Counted from the first letter of the stretch, positions 44,017 to 56,580 are shown. The stretch: 64,000 nucleotides of DNA from CAYMZZ01 sp964395095 (GCA_964395095.1 CAYMZZ010000019.1:1-64000); one strand, 5' to 3'. Numbers and translations are program-made. The notes: generated from the sequence alone by a model not told the origin.

Positions 44017-44499
44017 ATGGTTAAGACTCAAAAAAAATCAGTAAAAGTTGGCAAATTAGTAGGCAGCGCACATGTAGATGCAGCAATTCGTAACTACAAG
44101 CAGGAGCGCTGGGTACACAATTCCCGCAGGTTGGGCAAGGAAGATTCGCTCAGCGTTTGGTACAGTTTGGAAGAATTGCAGGAGTTTTTTGAAATAGCCC
44201 GCGAGAATGGCGCCGATGGCATCCGCCTTTATTATGGCGCCTACGATGCGGATTATACGGAACAACCCCTTTATGCGGGCCGGCAGACCGTGATGCTGGT
44301 AGCGACAAAGAACCGACCCACAGAAGACGGCTGTTATGATAAAGATATTTATGTGCAAACCGACAGAGGAACGGATATCCTGGCCTACAACGCCGGTAAA
44401 ATTTGTCCTCCCATTTGCGCTGGCTTTGGTGATGATGATTTTGGCGGTATAGGAATCACCATTGTTGATAAAGGAACGGAAGGCCTGATAGTGGCATAA
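44017..44499 (+). CDS. Cytoplasmic protein of unknown function
   Basis: This encodes about 160 residues from the ATG at 44017 (MVKTQKKSVKVGKLVG); an ATG at 43984 adds 11 residues. Features are a basic N-terminus, a YSLEELQEFFEIARENGADGIRLYYG helix-strand unit (residues about 50-75 of the longer form) and an ICPPICAGFGDDDFGGIG cysteine/aspartate-rich segment near the end. I have seen similar proteins in Chitinophagaceae but know no function. A strong terminator follows. Confidence 0.6.
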   Translation: MVKTQKKSVKVGKLVGSAHVDAAIRNYKQERWVHNSRRLGKEDSLSVWYSLEELQEFFEIARENGADGIRLYYGAYDADYTEQPLYAGRQTVMLVATKNRPTEDGCYDKDIYVQTDRGTDILAYNAGKICPPICAGFGDDDFGGIGITIVDKGTEGLIVA

Positions 44500-44527
44500 A
44501 TGTGCTTGTTCTGATTCCAGGAAAACC

Positions 44528-44563
44528 ATGACCTCCCTATTTCTTAGGGAGGTCATTTTTTTT
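44528..44563 (+). terminator. Rho-independent terminator
   Basis: ATGACCTCCCTA (44528-44539), loop TTTCT, TAGGGAGGTCAT (44545-44556), then a run of T to 44563. This is a 12-base perfect stem with a T-tract, 28 bases after the stop. It separates the unknown gene from the two-component operon. Confidence 0.93.
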
Positions 44564-44596
44564 AGCTATGCATATTCAATAAATTCGCCGAGGCCT

Positions 44597-45250
44597 ATGC
44601 CTGCATTTCCAATCTATATCTATTTTCTGGCTGCGAGTTTTCTCGTGAGTACACTTGTCTTCTTCACCAATCGATTCCCGGAGCTTCATCTGAAATTATT
44701 CTCTCCTTTCCTTTTGATGACGCTTTCTGTAGAAGTGGCCAGCAATCTGATCGACCTGAGTGGCCAGGCAAATATTCATATATACAATTACTTCACGGCA
44801 TTTGAGTTTAGCTTTTACCTGCTCGCCATCCGGGCCATGGTGAGCAGCAGGCAGGCACGCAGGCTGCTTTTAATGTTCAGCCTGCTTTATGCTGTGGGGA
44901 GCGCTGTTTATATTTATTTCTTTCTCCCACCCCTCCATTTTCATGCTATTAGCTATTCCATTGGGTGTTTGCTGATGGTGATGGGAGCGGTGTATTATTT
45001 CTACGAATTATTCAAAAGACCCAAGTCCATCAAATTATTGAATAGCCCCGATTTCTGGATCTGCACGGGATTGCTGTTTTTTTATTGCAGCAGCTTCCCG
45101 CTTTTCGGGCTTGTTAATTTTTGGAATGATGTGCCAAAGTTCATTATCATGAATTTTGCCTCGATCATTTATATTTTAAATGTGTTCCTTTACACTTTGT
45201 TTTCGATAGCCTTCCTATGCAGAATGAAAAGCCGGAAATATATTTCATAA
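44597..45250 (+). CDS. Seven-helix membrane protein next to a sensor kinase
   Basis: This encodes about 217 residues. I chose the ATG at 44597 (MPAFPIYIYFLAASFLVS) because the frame's earlier ATG at 44528 is the terminator stem. About six to seven membrane helices without large loops fill the protein. Its end overlaps the histidine kinase gene by 34 bases. It may be the membrane sensor for that kinase, which has only one membrane helix and no sensing domain; this is inferred from overlap and content. Confidence 0.65.
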   Translation: MPAFPIYIYFLAASFLVSTLVFFTNRFPELHLKLFSPFLLMTLSVEVASNLIDLSGQANIHIYNYFTAFEFSFYLLAIRAMVSSRQARRLLLMFSLLYAVGSAVYIYFFLPPLHFHAISYSIGCLLMVMGAVYYFYELFKRPKSIKLLNSPDFWICTGLLFFYCSSFPLFGLVNFWNDVPKFIIMNFASIIYILNVFLYTLFSIAFLCRMKSRKYIS

Positions 45251-46023
45251 TTGTCGTCGGCATTTTGCTGGGACTCATCCTGGTGGGATTTATCATCACC
45301 ATCCTGATGCTGTATCAGCGAAGGCAGCAGCGGCAGGAACAGGAATTGCAACGTGTAAGGGATACCTACGAAAAGGAAGAATTGAAATCGCAACTGGAAA
45401 TACAGGAAAATACGTTTAAGACCATTGCGCAGGAACTGCATGATAATATCGGGCAGATGCTGTCGGTGGTGAAGCTTTCGCTTTCGGTTCTGCCCATTGA
45501 GAAGGAGCATAAGGCTTTTGAGCAAATTGAGAACAGCCGCCAGATGCTTAATAAGGCCATATTCGATTTATCGAACCTTACCAAGAGCCTGCATACCGAT
45601 CGCATTGCCCAGGTTGGTTTGGTGGATAGTATTCGCTTTGAGTGCGCGGCCATTTCCAAAACAGGCATTCTTTCGGTGCGTTTTGATGTGCTGGGCGATG
45701 AAATTGCCCAGGACGACCAAAAATCCATTTTCCTCTTTCGCATATTCCAGGAGGGGCTCAACAATGTGCTCAAACATGCCCAGGCCACCGAAGTGATGGT
45801 GATCCTGAACTACCTGGATGAGAACTTTACCATGGAGATCAGCGATAATGGCAGGGGGTTTAATGTGGCCGAAAAGCGGGAATCGGCCGATTCTTTCAGT
45901 GGTGTCGGATTAAAAAGTATTTTTAACCGCGCGAAACTGATCGGTGCGCAGTTGCGTATCGACAGTGAGCCCGGAAAAGGCACGCGTTTACTGATTGAAT
46001 TACCCTTGCAAGTGGCAGATTAA
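45217..46023 (+). CDS. Sensor histidine kinase (HisKA_3 type)
   Basis: This encodes 268 residues: one N-terminal membrane helix (about 9-32), a charged coiled coil (QRRQQRQEQELQRVRDTY), the dimerisation/phosphoacceptor helix with AQELHDNIGQML (His75), and an HATPase_c domain with N-box FRIFQEGLNNVLKHA, G1 EISDNGRGFN and G2 FSGVGLKSI. It autophosphorylates His75 and passes the phosphate to the regulator encoded 3 bases downstream. It lacks an extracellular sensing domain, suggesting that input comes from the overlapping membrane protein. Confidence 0.9.
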   Translation: MQNEKPEIYFIIVVGILLGLILVGFIITILMLYQRRQQRQEQELQRVRDTYEKEELKSQLEIQENTFKTIAQELHDNIGQMLSVVKLSLSVLPIEKEHKAFEQIENSRQMLNKAIFDLSNLTKSLHTDRIAQVGLVDSIRFECAAISKTGILSVRFDVLGDEIAQDDQKSIFLFRIFQEGLNNVLKHAQATEVMVILNYLDENFTMEISDNGRGFNVAEKRESADSFSGVGLKSIFNRAKLIGAQLRIDSEPGKGTRLLIELPLQVAD

Positions 46024-46026
46024 CCG

Positions 46027-46689
46027 ATGGCAAAAGCAACCCGTAAGATCATGGTGGGCATAGCGGATGACCATAGCCTTCTCCGTGGAGCGCTGGCCAA
46101 CCTGATCAATAATTTTGAAGGATATGGAATCCTCTTTGAAGCCAATAATGGCCGCGAACTCCGCGATCGTATTGAGCAGCACCAGGTACCCGAGATTGTG
46201 TTGCTCGATGTGAATATGCCCGAAATGGATGGCTTCGAAACCACGCAATGGCTTCATAAGAATTATCCGCATATCAGGGTGCTGGCCCTTTCCATGCTCA
46301 GCGACGAAAAAACCATCATCCGCATGTTTCGCCTGGGCGCCAAAGGCTACCTGCTCAAAAATGCCGAGCCCCAGGAATTGAAAGAAGCGCTCGATTCCCT
46401 GATGGATAAGAACGTGTATGTTTCCGATTATGTATCCGGCAAACTGGTGAGCGGGTTGCAGGATCCTGAGCTGGAAAAAAATGAAAAGGAAATTGTGCTC
46501 AATGAAAGGGAGCGGGAGTTCCTGCGCTGGGTATGCACCGAACTATCCTACAAAGAAATTGCGGCCAACATGCACATCAGCCCCCGCACCGCCGACGATT
46601 ACCGCCAGGCCCTGTTTAACAAACTCAAAGTGCATAGCCGCGTGGGGTTGGTGATGTATGCGATAAAGCAGGGGATTGTGGCAGTGTGA
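46027..46689 (+). CDS. NarL/FixJ-family response regulator
   Basis: This encodes 220 residues: a receiver domain (acceptor Asp61 in VLLDVNMPEMDG, Lys in AKGYLLKNA) and a LuxR-type helix-turn-helix (NEREREFLRWVCTELSYKE, then ISPRTADDYRQALFNKL). It is the cognate partner of the upstream kinase (3-base gap). Target genes cannot be read from the window. Confidence 0.92.
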   Translation: MAKATRKIMVGIADDHSLLRGALANLINNFEGYGILFEANNGRELRDRIEQHQVPEIVLLDVNMPEMDGFETTQWLHKNYPHIRVLALSMLSDEKTIIRMFRLGAKGYLLKNAEPQELKEALDSLMDKNVYVSDYVSGKLVSGLQDPELEKNEKEIVLNEREREFLRWVCTELSYKEIAANMHISPRTADDYRQALFNKLKVHSRVGLVMYAIKQGIVAV

Positions 46690-46959
46690 GGCGTAGAAAG
46701 TAGTGAGTGGGGAGTAGAAAGTAGGGCTTAAGGTTCGAAAGTCTGGGAATTGAAAATTGGTTTGGGAAAAAAACTGCGCAAATCAGCGTTATAATCTGAG
46801 TCCATCAACGGAAAACGCATCGGCTCATTAAGCCTGTTCAAAATTCGGGAGAGATTTCCCGCAGATTTGCACAGATTAGCACAACTATTTTTAAGGAAAT
46901 TATCTATTGATAAAGTCCTAAAATTCTACCCCCTCTACCCACTTCCTACTCCCTACTCT
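46690..46959. repeat. Intergenic gap with inverted AGTAGAAAGTAG-type repeats
   Basis: GTAGAAAGTAGTGAGTGGGG (about 46695) and the C/T-rich complement-like CCCACTTCCTACTCCCTACT (about 46938) face each other between convergent genes. TGCGCAAATCAGCG and CGCAGATTTGCACAGATTAG repeats lie inside. No gene is seen; the gap could act as a bidirectional transcription stop. Confidence 0.65.
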
Positions 46960-49785
<2,826 letters not shown>

Positions 49786-49837
49786 TTCTTTTTAAAGAGA
49801 GGGTTTGAAAAAACAAATTGCGCAAAAGTAGGGGAAA

Positions 49838-50036
49838 AAAGGTTTTAAGTTATAAGTTTTGAGTTATAAGTTTTGAGAAGACGGGATTAGTATTCCTTTT
49901 TTTCGAAATTGAACAATTACTTAAAGTTGAAAATCAGAAAGTAAAGGTATCGCAGCCTGAGGGAGATAGAAAGTGTACAAATTGTTTGGAAAGCAAAAAA
50001 CTTACCACTTAAAACTTATAACTTATCACTTATAAC
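49838..50036. repeat. Paired AAGTTATAAGTTTTGAG repeats upstream of carB
   Basis: AAGTTATAAGTTTTGAGTTA and related units (about 49845-49876) face CTTATAACTTATCACTTATA-type units (about 50000-50038) in inverted orientation, enclosing about 120 bases. These would form a long, weak AT-rich hairpin in the carB leader region or between carB and the next minus-strand gene. Confidence 0.75.
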
Positions 50037-50222
50037 TCAACTATGATATGTCGCTAATTCAATCTCATCCAGATTCACTTCATCTGCCTGTTGGGGAACA
50101 GACTTATTTTCTTCGTGGCGGTTTTTCATTTTGGCCACCCAGCGCTGGCGCACGTCCTGGCCTTTAAACATACCCACAAATAAACCTCCGACAAAAATGG
50201 CTGTGTAAATAATTCTTTTCAT
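50037..50222 (-). CDS. Small membrane-anchored protein
   Basis: This encodes 61 residues from the ATG at 50222 (MKRIIYTAIFVGGLFVGMFKG): one N-terminal helix with glycine motif, then a charged tail (QRWVAKMKNRHEENK) and an acidic end. An upstream ATG at 50261 adds 13 residues. The glycine-rich single helix resembles YtxH-like or small glycine-zipper proteins. Function is unknown. Confidence 0.5.
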   Translation of the reverse strand: MKRIIYTAIFVGGLFVGMFKGQDVRQRWVAKMKNRHEENKSVPQQADEVNLDEIELATYHS

Positions 50223-50303
50223 AACCGCTACGTTTACTTTTTTGTATATATAGAATATCATGCCAGATACGGGCAGGATATATATTAAGTTTTACATTCG
50301 CAG

Positions 50304-52076
50304 ATGTTTCGTTTTATCCTATTGTTACTGGTTAACATTTCTTTCACTTATCAGGTACAGGCCCAGCCCGCTTCTTATCCCAAAAACTATTTTCGCTGGC
50401 CACTTTCGCTGGCGCCGGAAATAGTGGCCAATTTGGGGGAGCTACGCAGTAATCACTGGCATATGGGTCTCGATATCCGTACCGCACAGCGGGTGAATCA
50501 GCGTGTGTATGCCGCAGCCGATGGTTATATCGCCTATGTGGGCATAAGACCATTGAGCTTTGGTCGATTTATTATCATCAATCATCCTAATGGCCTCTCC
50601 ACGCTTTATGCGCATCTCAATGATTTTGCACCGGAACTGGAGAAATATGTTACAGCTCAACAATATTCGCAGGAGTCATGGGCGGTGGAATTGACCATTC
50701 CGAAGGAAAAATTTCCCGTAAAGAAAGGAAGCTTTATCGCTTTCAGCGGAACCACCGGCGGATCGCAGGGACCACATGTGCACTTCGAGATCCGTGATAC
50801 CAAGACAGGAAAATGCCTCAATCCGCTGCTTTTTGGAATGCCTTTGCAGGATAAAGTGAAGCCTACCCTGGTAAAGCTGGCCCTCTATGACCGCACTCAG
50901 GGTATCTACAATTCCAAACCGCAATTGTTCGCTATTAAACAAACAGTTAACGGTCCGATAATTTCGGGGTCATCGCTGATTAAAACAGCCAATCCCAAAT
51001 TGAGTTTCGGCATACAGGCATTTGATCAGATAAGCGGGTCGGCCAACCGCGATGGGATTTTCGCGGCGGAATTGTTTGTGGACAATGAGCTCCTGATCCG
51101 GTATAAAGTGGATTCCGTGGGTTACGATGAAACGCGCTACATGAATGCGCATATCGATTATTCCTTCGACTTCAATGGCGGTGTGTACCTGCAGCATCTT
51201 TCGCGTTTGCCCGGCAACCATAGTTCAGTATATCATCCCCGCGAGGCGGATGGGGTCATTCGCCTGCAGGATGCCGAGCCCCACAAAGTGCGGATTGTGA
51301 TTCATGATGCGTATGGCAATAAGAATACCCTGAACTTTGACCTGCAATACGACCCCAGCCTGAGCCCTGCGCAGCCGATTGCGAGCAGCAGCGCGGCATT
51401 TATACCCAATTATGTGAACCTGGTGGAGAAACCCGACTTTGAAGCCTATTTGCCCGAAGATGCTTTATACGACACCACGCTTTCCTTTTATTACCGTAGT
51501 ACGCCGGCCGGCACCAATGCCGTATCGGCCATGCACCAGCTCAACGATCCTTCGGTACCCCTGCACAGTGCCATGCGTATCCGGATAAAGCCCGACAGCC
51601 CGGTTCCCGCCGAATGGCAGGATAAGCTGATGATCGAACGCAGCTATCGCGGCCGGCGAACCCTCCGCAAAGCGGAGTGGCAAGACGGATGGCTGGCGGC
51701 TTCCTTTACCGAATTTGGCTTTTTCCGCGCCTATGTGGATCAGGATCCACCGTATCTCCCCAATCTGGGCAATGGCGATACCATTAACCTCAGCGGCCGC
51801 AGCAGTATCAGCTTCACACCCACCGATCATTTTGGAATAAAATCATTTCGAGCGGAATTGAACGGCGAATGGATTCGATTCACCAACGATAAGGGACGCA
51901 CCTGGATTTATAAATTTGATGAGCGCTGTCCCTACGGTACACATCACCTGAAAGTGCGGGTGGAAGATTTGGCGGGCAATATCACGGAAAAAGAATGGTG
52001 GTTCAAACGTAGCGCTTACCAGGCGCCTGTACGAAAAGCGGCTCCCAAAAAGAAAACCAGCACCCGGAAAAGATAA
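50304..52076 (+). CDS. Secreted M23-family metallopeptidase
   Basis: This encodes 590 residues with a signal peptide ending YQVQAQ (about residue 21). The LytM/M23 domain (about 40-170) has the zinc ligands in NHWHMGLDIR (His, Asp) and GPHVHFEIRD (HxH). A long beta-rich C-terminal region follows (about 200-570), ending in a basic tail KKKTSTRKR. M23 enzymes cut peptidoglycan cross-bridges; a few act as inactive division regulators, but all ligands are present here. It overlaps no gene and precedes bcp by 3 bases. Confidence 0.85.
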   Translation: MFRFILLLLVNISFTYQVQAQPASYPKNYFRWPLSLAPEIVANLGELRSNHWHMGLDIRTAQRVNQRVYAAADGYIAYVGIRPLSFGRFIIINHPNGLSTLYAHLNDFAPELEKYVTAQQYSQESWAVELTIPKEKFPVKKGSFIAFSGTTGGSQGPHVHFEIRDTKTGKCLNPLLFGMPLQDKVKPTLVKLALYDRTQGIYNSKPQLFAIKQTVNGPIISGSSLIKTANPKLSFGIQAFDQISGSANRDGIFAAELFVDNELLIRYKVDSVGYDETRYMNAHIDYSFDFNGGVYLQHLSRLPGNHSSVYHPREADGVIRLQDAEPHKVRIVIHDAYGNKNTLNFDLQYDPSLSPAQPIASSSAAFIPNYVNLVEKPDFEAYLPEDALYDTTLSFYYRSTPAGTNAVSAMHQLNDPSVPLHSAMRIRIKPDSPVPAEWQDKLMIERSYRGRRTLRKAEWQDGWLAASFTEFGFFRAYVDQDPPYLPNLGNGDTINLSGRSSISFTPTDHFGIKSFRAELNGEWIRFTNDKGRTWIYKFDERCPYGTHHLKVRVEDLAGNITEKEWWFKRSAYQAPVRKAAPKKKTSTRKR

Positions 52077-52079
52077 TAC

Positions 52080-52541
52080 ATGGCAACGCATTTGAAAGAA
52101 GGCATGAAGGCCCCGGCCTTTTCGGCCAAAGACCAGGAAGGGAAAACCATTTCACTGGCCGATTTTAAAGGGAAGAAGCTGGTGTTGTATTTCTATCCGG
52201 AAGACGATACCCCTACCTGCACCATACAGGCCTGCAACCTGCGCGACAACTATGACGGTTTGCGCGAGGCTGGCTATGAAGTACTGGGCGTGAGCCCGGA
52301 TGATAGCCAAAAGCACAAAAAGTTTGAGGAAAAATTTACACTGCCCTTCCGCCTGCTGGCCGATACCGATCACAAGATCCTGACAAAATATGGCGTGTGG
52401 GGACAAAAGCAGATGTTTGGTCACCAGTATATGGGTGTACACAGAACCACATTTGTGATTGATGAGAAGGGGATTATCAAAAAGATATTTCTGCGGCCGC
52501 GCAATAAAGCGCATGCGGAGGAAATACTGGCCCTTCCCTAA
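52080..52541 (+). CDS. bcp: Peroxiredoxin Q / thioredoxin-dependent thiol peroxidase
   Basis: This encodes 153 residues, the full family length. The active site DDTPTCTIQACNLRD holds the peroxidatic Cys47 and the resolving Cys52, five residues apart as in the two-cysteine type. It reduces hydroperoxides in the cytoplasm with thioredoxin. It is 3 bases after the M23 gene, so co-transcribed. Confidence 0.95.
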   Translation: MATHLKEGMKAPAFSAKDQEGKTISLADFKGKKLVLYFYPEDDTPTCTIQACNLRDNYDGLREAGYEVLGVSPDDSQKHKKFEEKFTLPFRLLADTDHKILTKYGVWGQKQMFGHQYMGVHRTTFVIDEKGIIKKIFLRPRNKAHAEEILALP

Positions 52542-52651
52542 CCGTATTCGGGGATTGCCATTCACGCATAAAGTGGGGAGTTTTGCGCAGCCTGAAGACC
52601 GTTCCGGGAAATTCAGCTTTCCGCGGCCGGCAAATGGTTTAACTTAACGGC

Positions 52652-55600
52652 ATGTGGCTTCGTCCCCAACCATTATTCCTGCTTTTTATTTGCTGGCTTT
52701 GCTTTTTTCAGTTGCAGGCGCAGGCCCCTTCCCTGTATTTCAATCGCATCAGCCAGGCCAATGGTTTAAGCAACAACAAGGTTAACTGCATCATCCAGGA
52801 CCGTCGGGGATTTATCTGGATTGGTACCGATGATGGCCTCAATCGCTACGATGGCAGCAATTTCGTGGTATTCAAGAATATTCCCGGTGATTCGGCTTCG
52901 CTGTCGGGCAATACCATTACCGACCTGCAGGAAGACCGCCAGGGTGTGATCTGGATTGCCAGCGCCGATGGCGGATTGACACGCTATGATCATCGACAGC
53001 CCAGCGCGAGACAGTTTCGCCAGTATCGTCACCGACCCGGTGAGGCCGGTACCATTCCCGTCAATATCATCAATGCGCTGGAAGAGGATCGTGATGGCTT
53101 TATCTGGCTGGCCACAGGCGGCGCTTCGGTGCTGCGCTTTGATCCACGTAAGGAGCTTTTTGAACCGGTGCTGCCCAGGGGCGGTGGAACCATCTACGAT
53201 ATTTGTTTCGACAAGAACAATATGCTATGGGCAGGGCGCGAAGGGGGAAGCATCATGAAGGTAAATCCGCAAACGCTCGAGAGTCAACTCGACCCCCGCT
53301 ACCGCGATCTCTATGCCAGGTTGCCACACATGGTGGTAACCCGTTTGTTTCGGGATAGCAAGCAGCATATCTGGTTTGGTTCCTGGGATAAAGCTGTGTA
53401 TCGTTACCATAGCGGCACGCTGCAGGAAGAAGTGTTTGCAGCACAGAAAGGGAATCCTTTTTCGTTTGGAGAAGATGAAGCGCTGAGTTTTGCCGAAGAT
53501 AAGACAGGCCATATATGGATTGGCGGAAAATATAATGGGCTCTATCTCTACGATCCGGCAAAAGATGTGTTTTACAACTACCGGCACAATCCGGCCCTTG
53601 AAGGGTCGGTTAGCAGCAACACGATCCATTGCATTTTTATCGATCGTTCCGGACTGGTGTGGGTAGGCACCAGCAATGGCATCAGCCTGCACCGGGTAAA
53701 CCTGTTGCCCTTTCAGCAGCAGTTTATCCCCCGCAGCTATTGGACGGAAGGCAAGGCGCCGGTCATTTATGATTTCATGAAAAGACCCGATGGCAGTCTC
53801 TGGATGGGTACCAGTGTTGGCATTATAGAACAGCAGCCCAATGGCGGCTACCGGCATCTTCCTCTCAGCTACAATAATATCTTGCTCGCTGTTACCAAAT
53901 TTCACCGCGGTACGGATGGCCGGCTTTACCTGGGCACCAACTATTCGCTTTTTGTATATGACGAAAATACCGGAAGTATTTCTTTGCTGCCCAATACGGA
54001 GAAGGATGGGGTAATGTCGCGACTGATTGAGTCCAGAATAGTGGATGTTGTTAACGACAGCCTCAACGGCCATCCCGTGCTCATTGTTTCCCCTTATGGG
54101 CATTTCCTCGCTTATTACGACCTGCAGGAGCAGCGCTGGGTATCGCGATTGGATTCGGCGGCGGCTATTTTGCAGCGTTACGATTTGCGCGACAATCTGA
54201 TCCGGCGCTTATTGCCCGGCCGCCATGGCGGACTTTGGCTGGCCAATGTGAAGAACGGGCTTAGCCTGTTGATGAAGCATACCCGCGGGCATCAGTATTT
54301 TGTCAATGATCCTTCTGATCCCAACAGCATCAGCAATAATCATGTGTATGATATGCTGGAAGATGCGAAGGGAAACCTATGGCTTACCACTTATGGCGGA
54401 GGCTTGAATTATTTTGACCGGCTGAAGAGGAGATTCACGCATTTTCCTTCGGCCAGTAACCTGATGGAGGGGATGACCATGGACCGGCATGGAAAGATAT
54501 GGATACTCAGTAGCGGTCACCTGCAGGTATTTGATCCGGCCATCAATCGTTTCCAGTATTCTGATCTTCCCGATTTGGAGCGGTCGGGAGGAGCGAAGGG
54601 CTATATTTATCAGGATGCGAAGGGAGAGCTTTATGTGGCCGGCAATGGTTATTATATCCGGTTTGATCCGGCTACCATACGCCTGCGGCAGGTGCAGCCA
54701 AAAGTGCACTTCACCGATATGCAGATATTCAACCATTCATATTCGCATTTGCTGAATGAGGAGTCGCTGGAGCTGAAGTATAATCAGAATTTTTTCACCC
54801 TACATTTTGCCGCGCCGCATTTTGAATCGCCCGCGCCTCTGCAATATGCCTGGCAGATGGATGGTCTTAATGAGGAATGGGTAGAAACCGGTTCGGCCAC
54901 ACAGGTACCGTTTACCAATCTGCCCGCAGGTGATTATGTATTCCGGGTAAGGGCCAGCACTTCGCCCGGGCATTGGGGCGATGAAATCACGGAGATTCGG
55001 ATCCGGATCATTCCCCCCTTTTGGAAAACGATTTGGTTTTATGCGGCCTGCGCCCTGTTGGCGGGTTTGCTCATCTACCTGTTTTATCGTTATCGCATCA
55101 ATGAACTGCTGAAGCGCCAGGCCATCCGTAATAAGATTGCACAGGACTTGCACGACAATGTGGGTTCCACCCTTAGTAGTATCTCAGTGTATAGCCAGGT
55201 GGCCCGGATTTATCATGAGCAGGATAAGCAGCAGGCCCTGCGCGATACCCTGGAGAAGATTAGCAGTACTTCCAGCGAAATGATTTCGGAGATGAATGAT
55301 ATCGTGTGGGCCATCAATCCGCGCAATGATAATATGCATACCATCCTGCAAAGGATGGAATCATTCGCCAGGCCCTTGCTGGCCTCGCAGGGAATTCAGT
55401 TTCATTTCGACGTGGATGATTCGGCAAAACAACTGGTACTGGAGATGACCCGACGCAAGAATTTTTACCTCATTTTTAAAGAATCCATCAATAACGCCGT
55501 AAAATACGCGCGTTGCCAAAACCTTTGGGTGTCGGTGCAGTCGGAGCAGGGTCAGTTGCAACTGCGGGTAAGGGATGATGGTATCGGATTTGAACCCGGC

Positions 55601-55744
55601 AAAACCAAAGCCGCCAGTTCCCTTTCGGGCAATGGCCTGCAGAATATGCATATCCGCGCTCGGGAAATGAAGGGGGAATTGAAGATCAGGAGCAGCGCGG
55701 GAAAGGGGACGGAAGTGGAGTTGATGTTTGGGGGAGAGTTTTGA
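52652..55744 (+). CDS. Propeller-type sensor histidine kinase
   Basis: This encodes 1030 residues with a signal peptide (ending LQAQAPSL). Residues about 30-690 form two seven-bladed beta-propellers (repeated units such as GFIWIGTDDGLNRYDG, GHIWIGGKYNGLYLYD, GLVWVGTSNGISLH). A Y_Y_Y domain (about 695-785), one membrane helix (about 795-812), a HisKA_3 helix with QDLHDNVGSTLSS (His about 833) and an HATPase_c domain (FKESINNAVKYA, RDDGIGFEPG) follow. It senses an extracellular or periplasmic ligand, often a glycan breakdown product in related systems, and signals to the regulator encoded 190 bases downstream. It lacks the fused AraC part of classic hybrid kinases. Confidence 0.92.
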   Translation: MWLRPQPLFLLFICWLCFFQLQAQAPSLYFNRISQANGLSNNKVNCIIQDRRGFIWIGTDDGLNRYDGSNFVVFKNIPGDSASLSGNTITDLQEDRQGVIWIASADGGLTRYDHRQPSARQFRQYRHRPGEAGTIPVNIINALEEDRDGFIWLATGGASVLRFDPRKELFEPVLPRGGGTIYDICFDKNNMLWAGREGGSIMKVNPQTLESQLDPRYRDLYARLPHMVVTRLFRDSKQHIWFGSWDKAVYRYHSGTLQEEVFAAQKGNPFSFGEDEALSFAEDKTGHIWIGGKYNGLYLYDPAKDVFYNYRHNPALEGSVSSNTIHCIFIDRSGLVWVGTSNGISLHRVNLLPFQQQFIPRSYWTEGKAPVIYDFMKRPDGSLWMGTSVGIIEQQPNGGYRHLPLSYNNILLAVTKFHRGTDGRLYLGTNYSLFVYDENTGSISLLPNTEKDGVMSRLIESRIVDVVNDSLNGHPVLIVSPYGHFLAYYDLQEQRWVSRLDSAAAILQRYDLRDNLIRRLLPGRHGGLWLANVKNGLSLLMKHTRGHQYFVNDPSDPNSISNNHVYDMLEDAKGNLWLTTYGGGLNYFDRLKRRFTHFPSASNLMEGMTMDRHGKIWILSSGHLQVFDPAINRFQYSDLPDLERSGGAKGYIYQDAKGELYVAGNGYYIRFDPATIRLRQVQPKVHFTDMQIFNHSYSHLLNEESLELKYNQNFFTLHFAAPHFESPAPLQYAWQMDGLNEEWVETGSATQVPFTNLPAGDYVFRVRASTSPGHWGDEITEIRIRIIPPFWKTIWFYAACALLAGLLIYLFYRYRINELLKRQAIRNKIAQDLHDNVGSTLSSISVYSQVARIYHEQDKQQALRDTLEKISSTSSEMISEMNDIVWAINPRNDNMHTILQRMESFARPLLASQGIQFHFDVDDSAKQLVLEMTRRKNFYLIFKESINNAVKYARCQNLWVSVQSEQGQLQLRVRDDGIGFEPGKTKAASSLSGNGLQNMHIRAREMKGELKIRSSAGKGTEVELMFGGEF

Positions 55745-55865
55745 GTTGTAAGTTTTAAGTTGTAAGTCATTAGGGTTAGTCACTGAATGGCAATTGGGAT
55801 AAGTGAATTAGCCTCTATAATCTCTTAGACTTAAAACTCACAACTTAAAACTTACAACTTTCTAC
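55744..55865. repeat. Paired AAGTTTTAAGTTGTAAGT repeats
   Basis: AAGTTTTAAGTTGTAAGT (about 55750-55767) faces ACTTAAAACTTACAACTT-type units (about 55828-55860), enclosing about 60 bases between the kinase and regulator genes. It is the same repeat family as at 38.4, 49.9 and 59.5 kb. Confidence 0.75.
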
Positions 55866-55932
55866 TTTCCTTCTCCCCACTTCCGGGGATTGCCCATATC
55901 CCCCAAAAGCCGACCTTTATTGAAAATTTACC

Positions 55933-56580
55933 ATGTCGCTACGCATCGCCATCTTCGACGATAACAAGAATATCCGGGAAAGTATCGGTTTGTTGCTTTC
56001 CACGGTTCCTCATTTTGACGTGGTGGGCTCCTTTTGCCATGTGCTCGATTGTGTAGACGATGTGCGTTCCTGTAATCCCGATATTGTGCTGATGGACATT
56101 GAAATGCCGGGCATGACCGGTATTGAAGCCGTGGGAAAAATAAAAAAAGAGTTTCCGCATATCCAGGTGCTGATGCAAACGGTTTTTGAAGATGATGATC
56201 GTGTTTTCGATTCCATCTGCGCCGGCGCATCGGGCTATATTCTGAAAAATTACCTGAACACCAAGCTGGTGGATGCCATCAATGAGTTGCAATATGGCGG
56301 CTCGCCCATGAGTCCTTCCATAGCCCGCAAAGTGCTGAATAAGATGCAGTCGGTATCCAGTGTGATCAGGCCGGAGGAAGCACCCGACTACCACCTTACC
56401 GCACGCGAGAAAGAAGTATTGAGTTGCCTGGTAAATGGGTTGAGTTATAAAATGATCGGTGCCGAGCTCAATATCAGCTACGAAACCGTGCGCTCGCACG
56501 TGAAGAAGATTTACGAGAAACTGCATGTAGCATCCCTTACCGAAGTTGTTGCCAAAGCCATCAATCAGCGAATTGTCTGA
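55933..56580 (+). CDS. NarL/FixJ-family response regulator
   Basis: This encodes 215 residues: receiver domain (Asp55 in VLMDIEMPGMTG, with SGYILKNY) and LuxR-type helix-turn-helix (LTAREKEVLSCLVNGLSYKM, then SYETVRSHVKKIYEKL). It is the likely partner of the propeller kinase. The repeat-containing gap may lower its expression or separate transcripts. Confidence 0.92.
   Translation: MSLRIAIFDDNKNIRESIGLLLSTVPHFDVVGSFCHVLDCVDDVRSCNPDIVLMDIEMPGMTGIEAVGKIKKEFPHIQVLMQTVFEDDDRVFDSICAGASGYILKNYLNTKLVDAINELQYGGSPMSPSIARKVLNKMQSVSSVIRPEEAPDYHLTAREKEVLSCLVNGLSYKMIGAELNISYETVRSHVKKIYEKLHVASLTEVVAKAINQRIV

Noticed and set aside
44528..44596. Earlier start for the seven-helix membrane protein
   Set aside because: It lies in the stem of a strong Rho-independent terminator.
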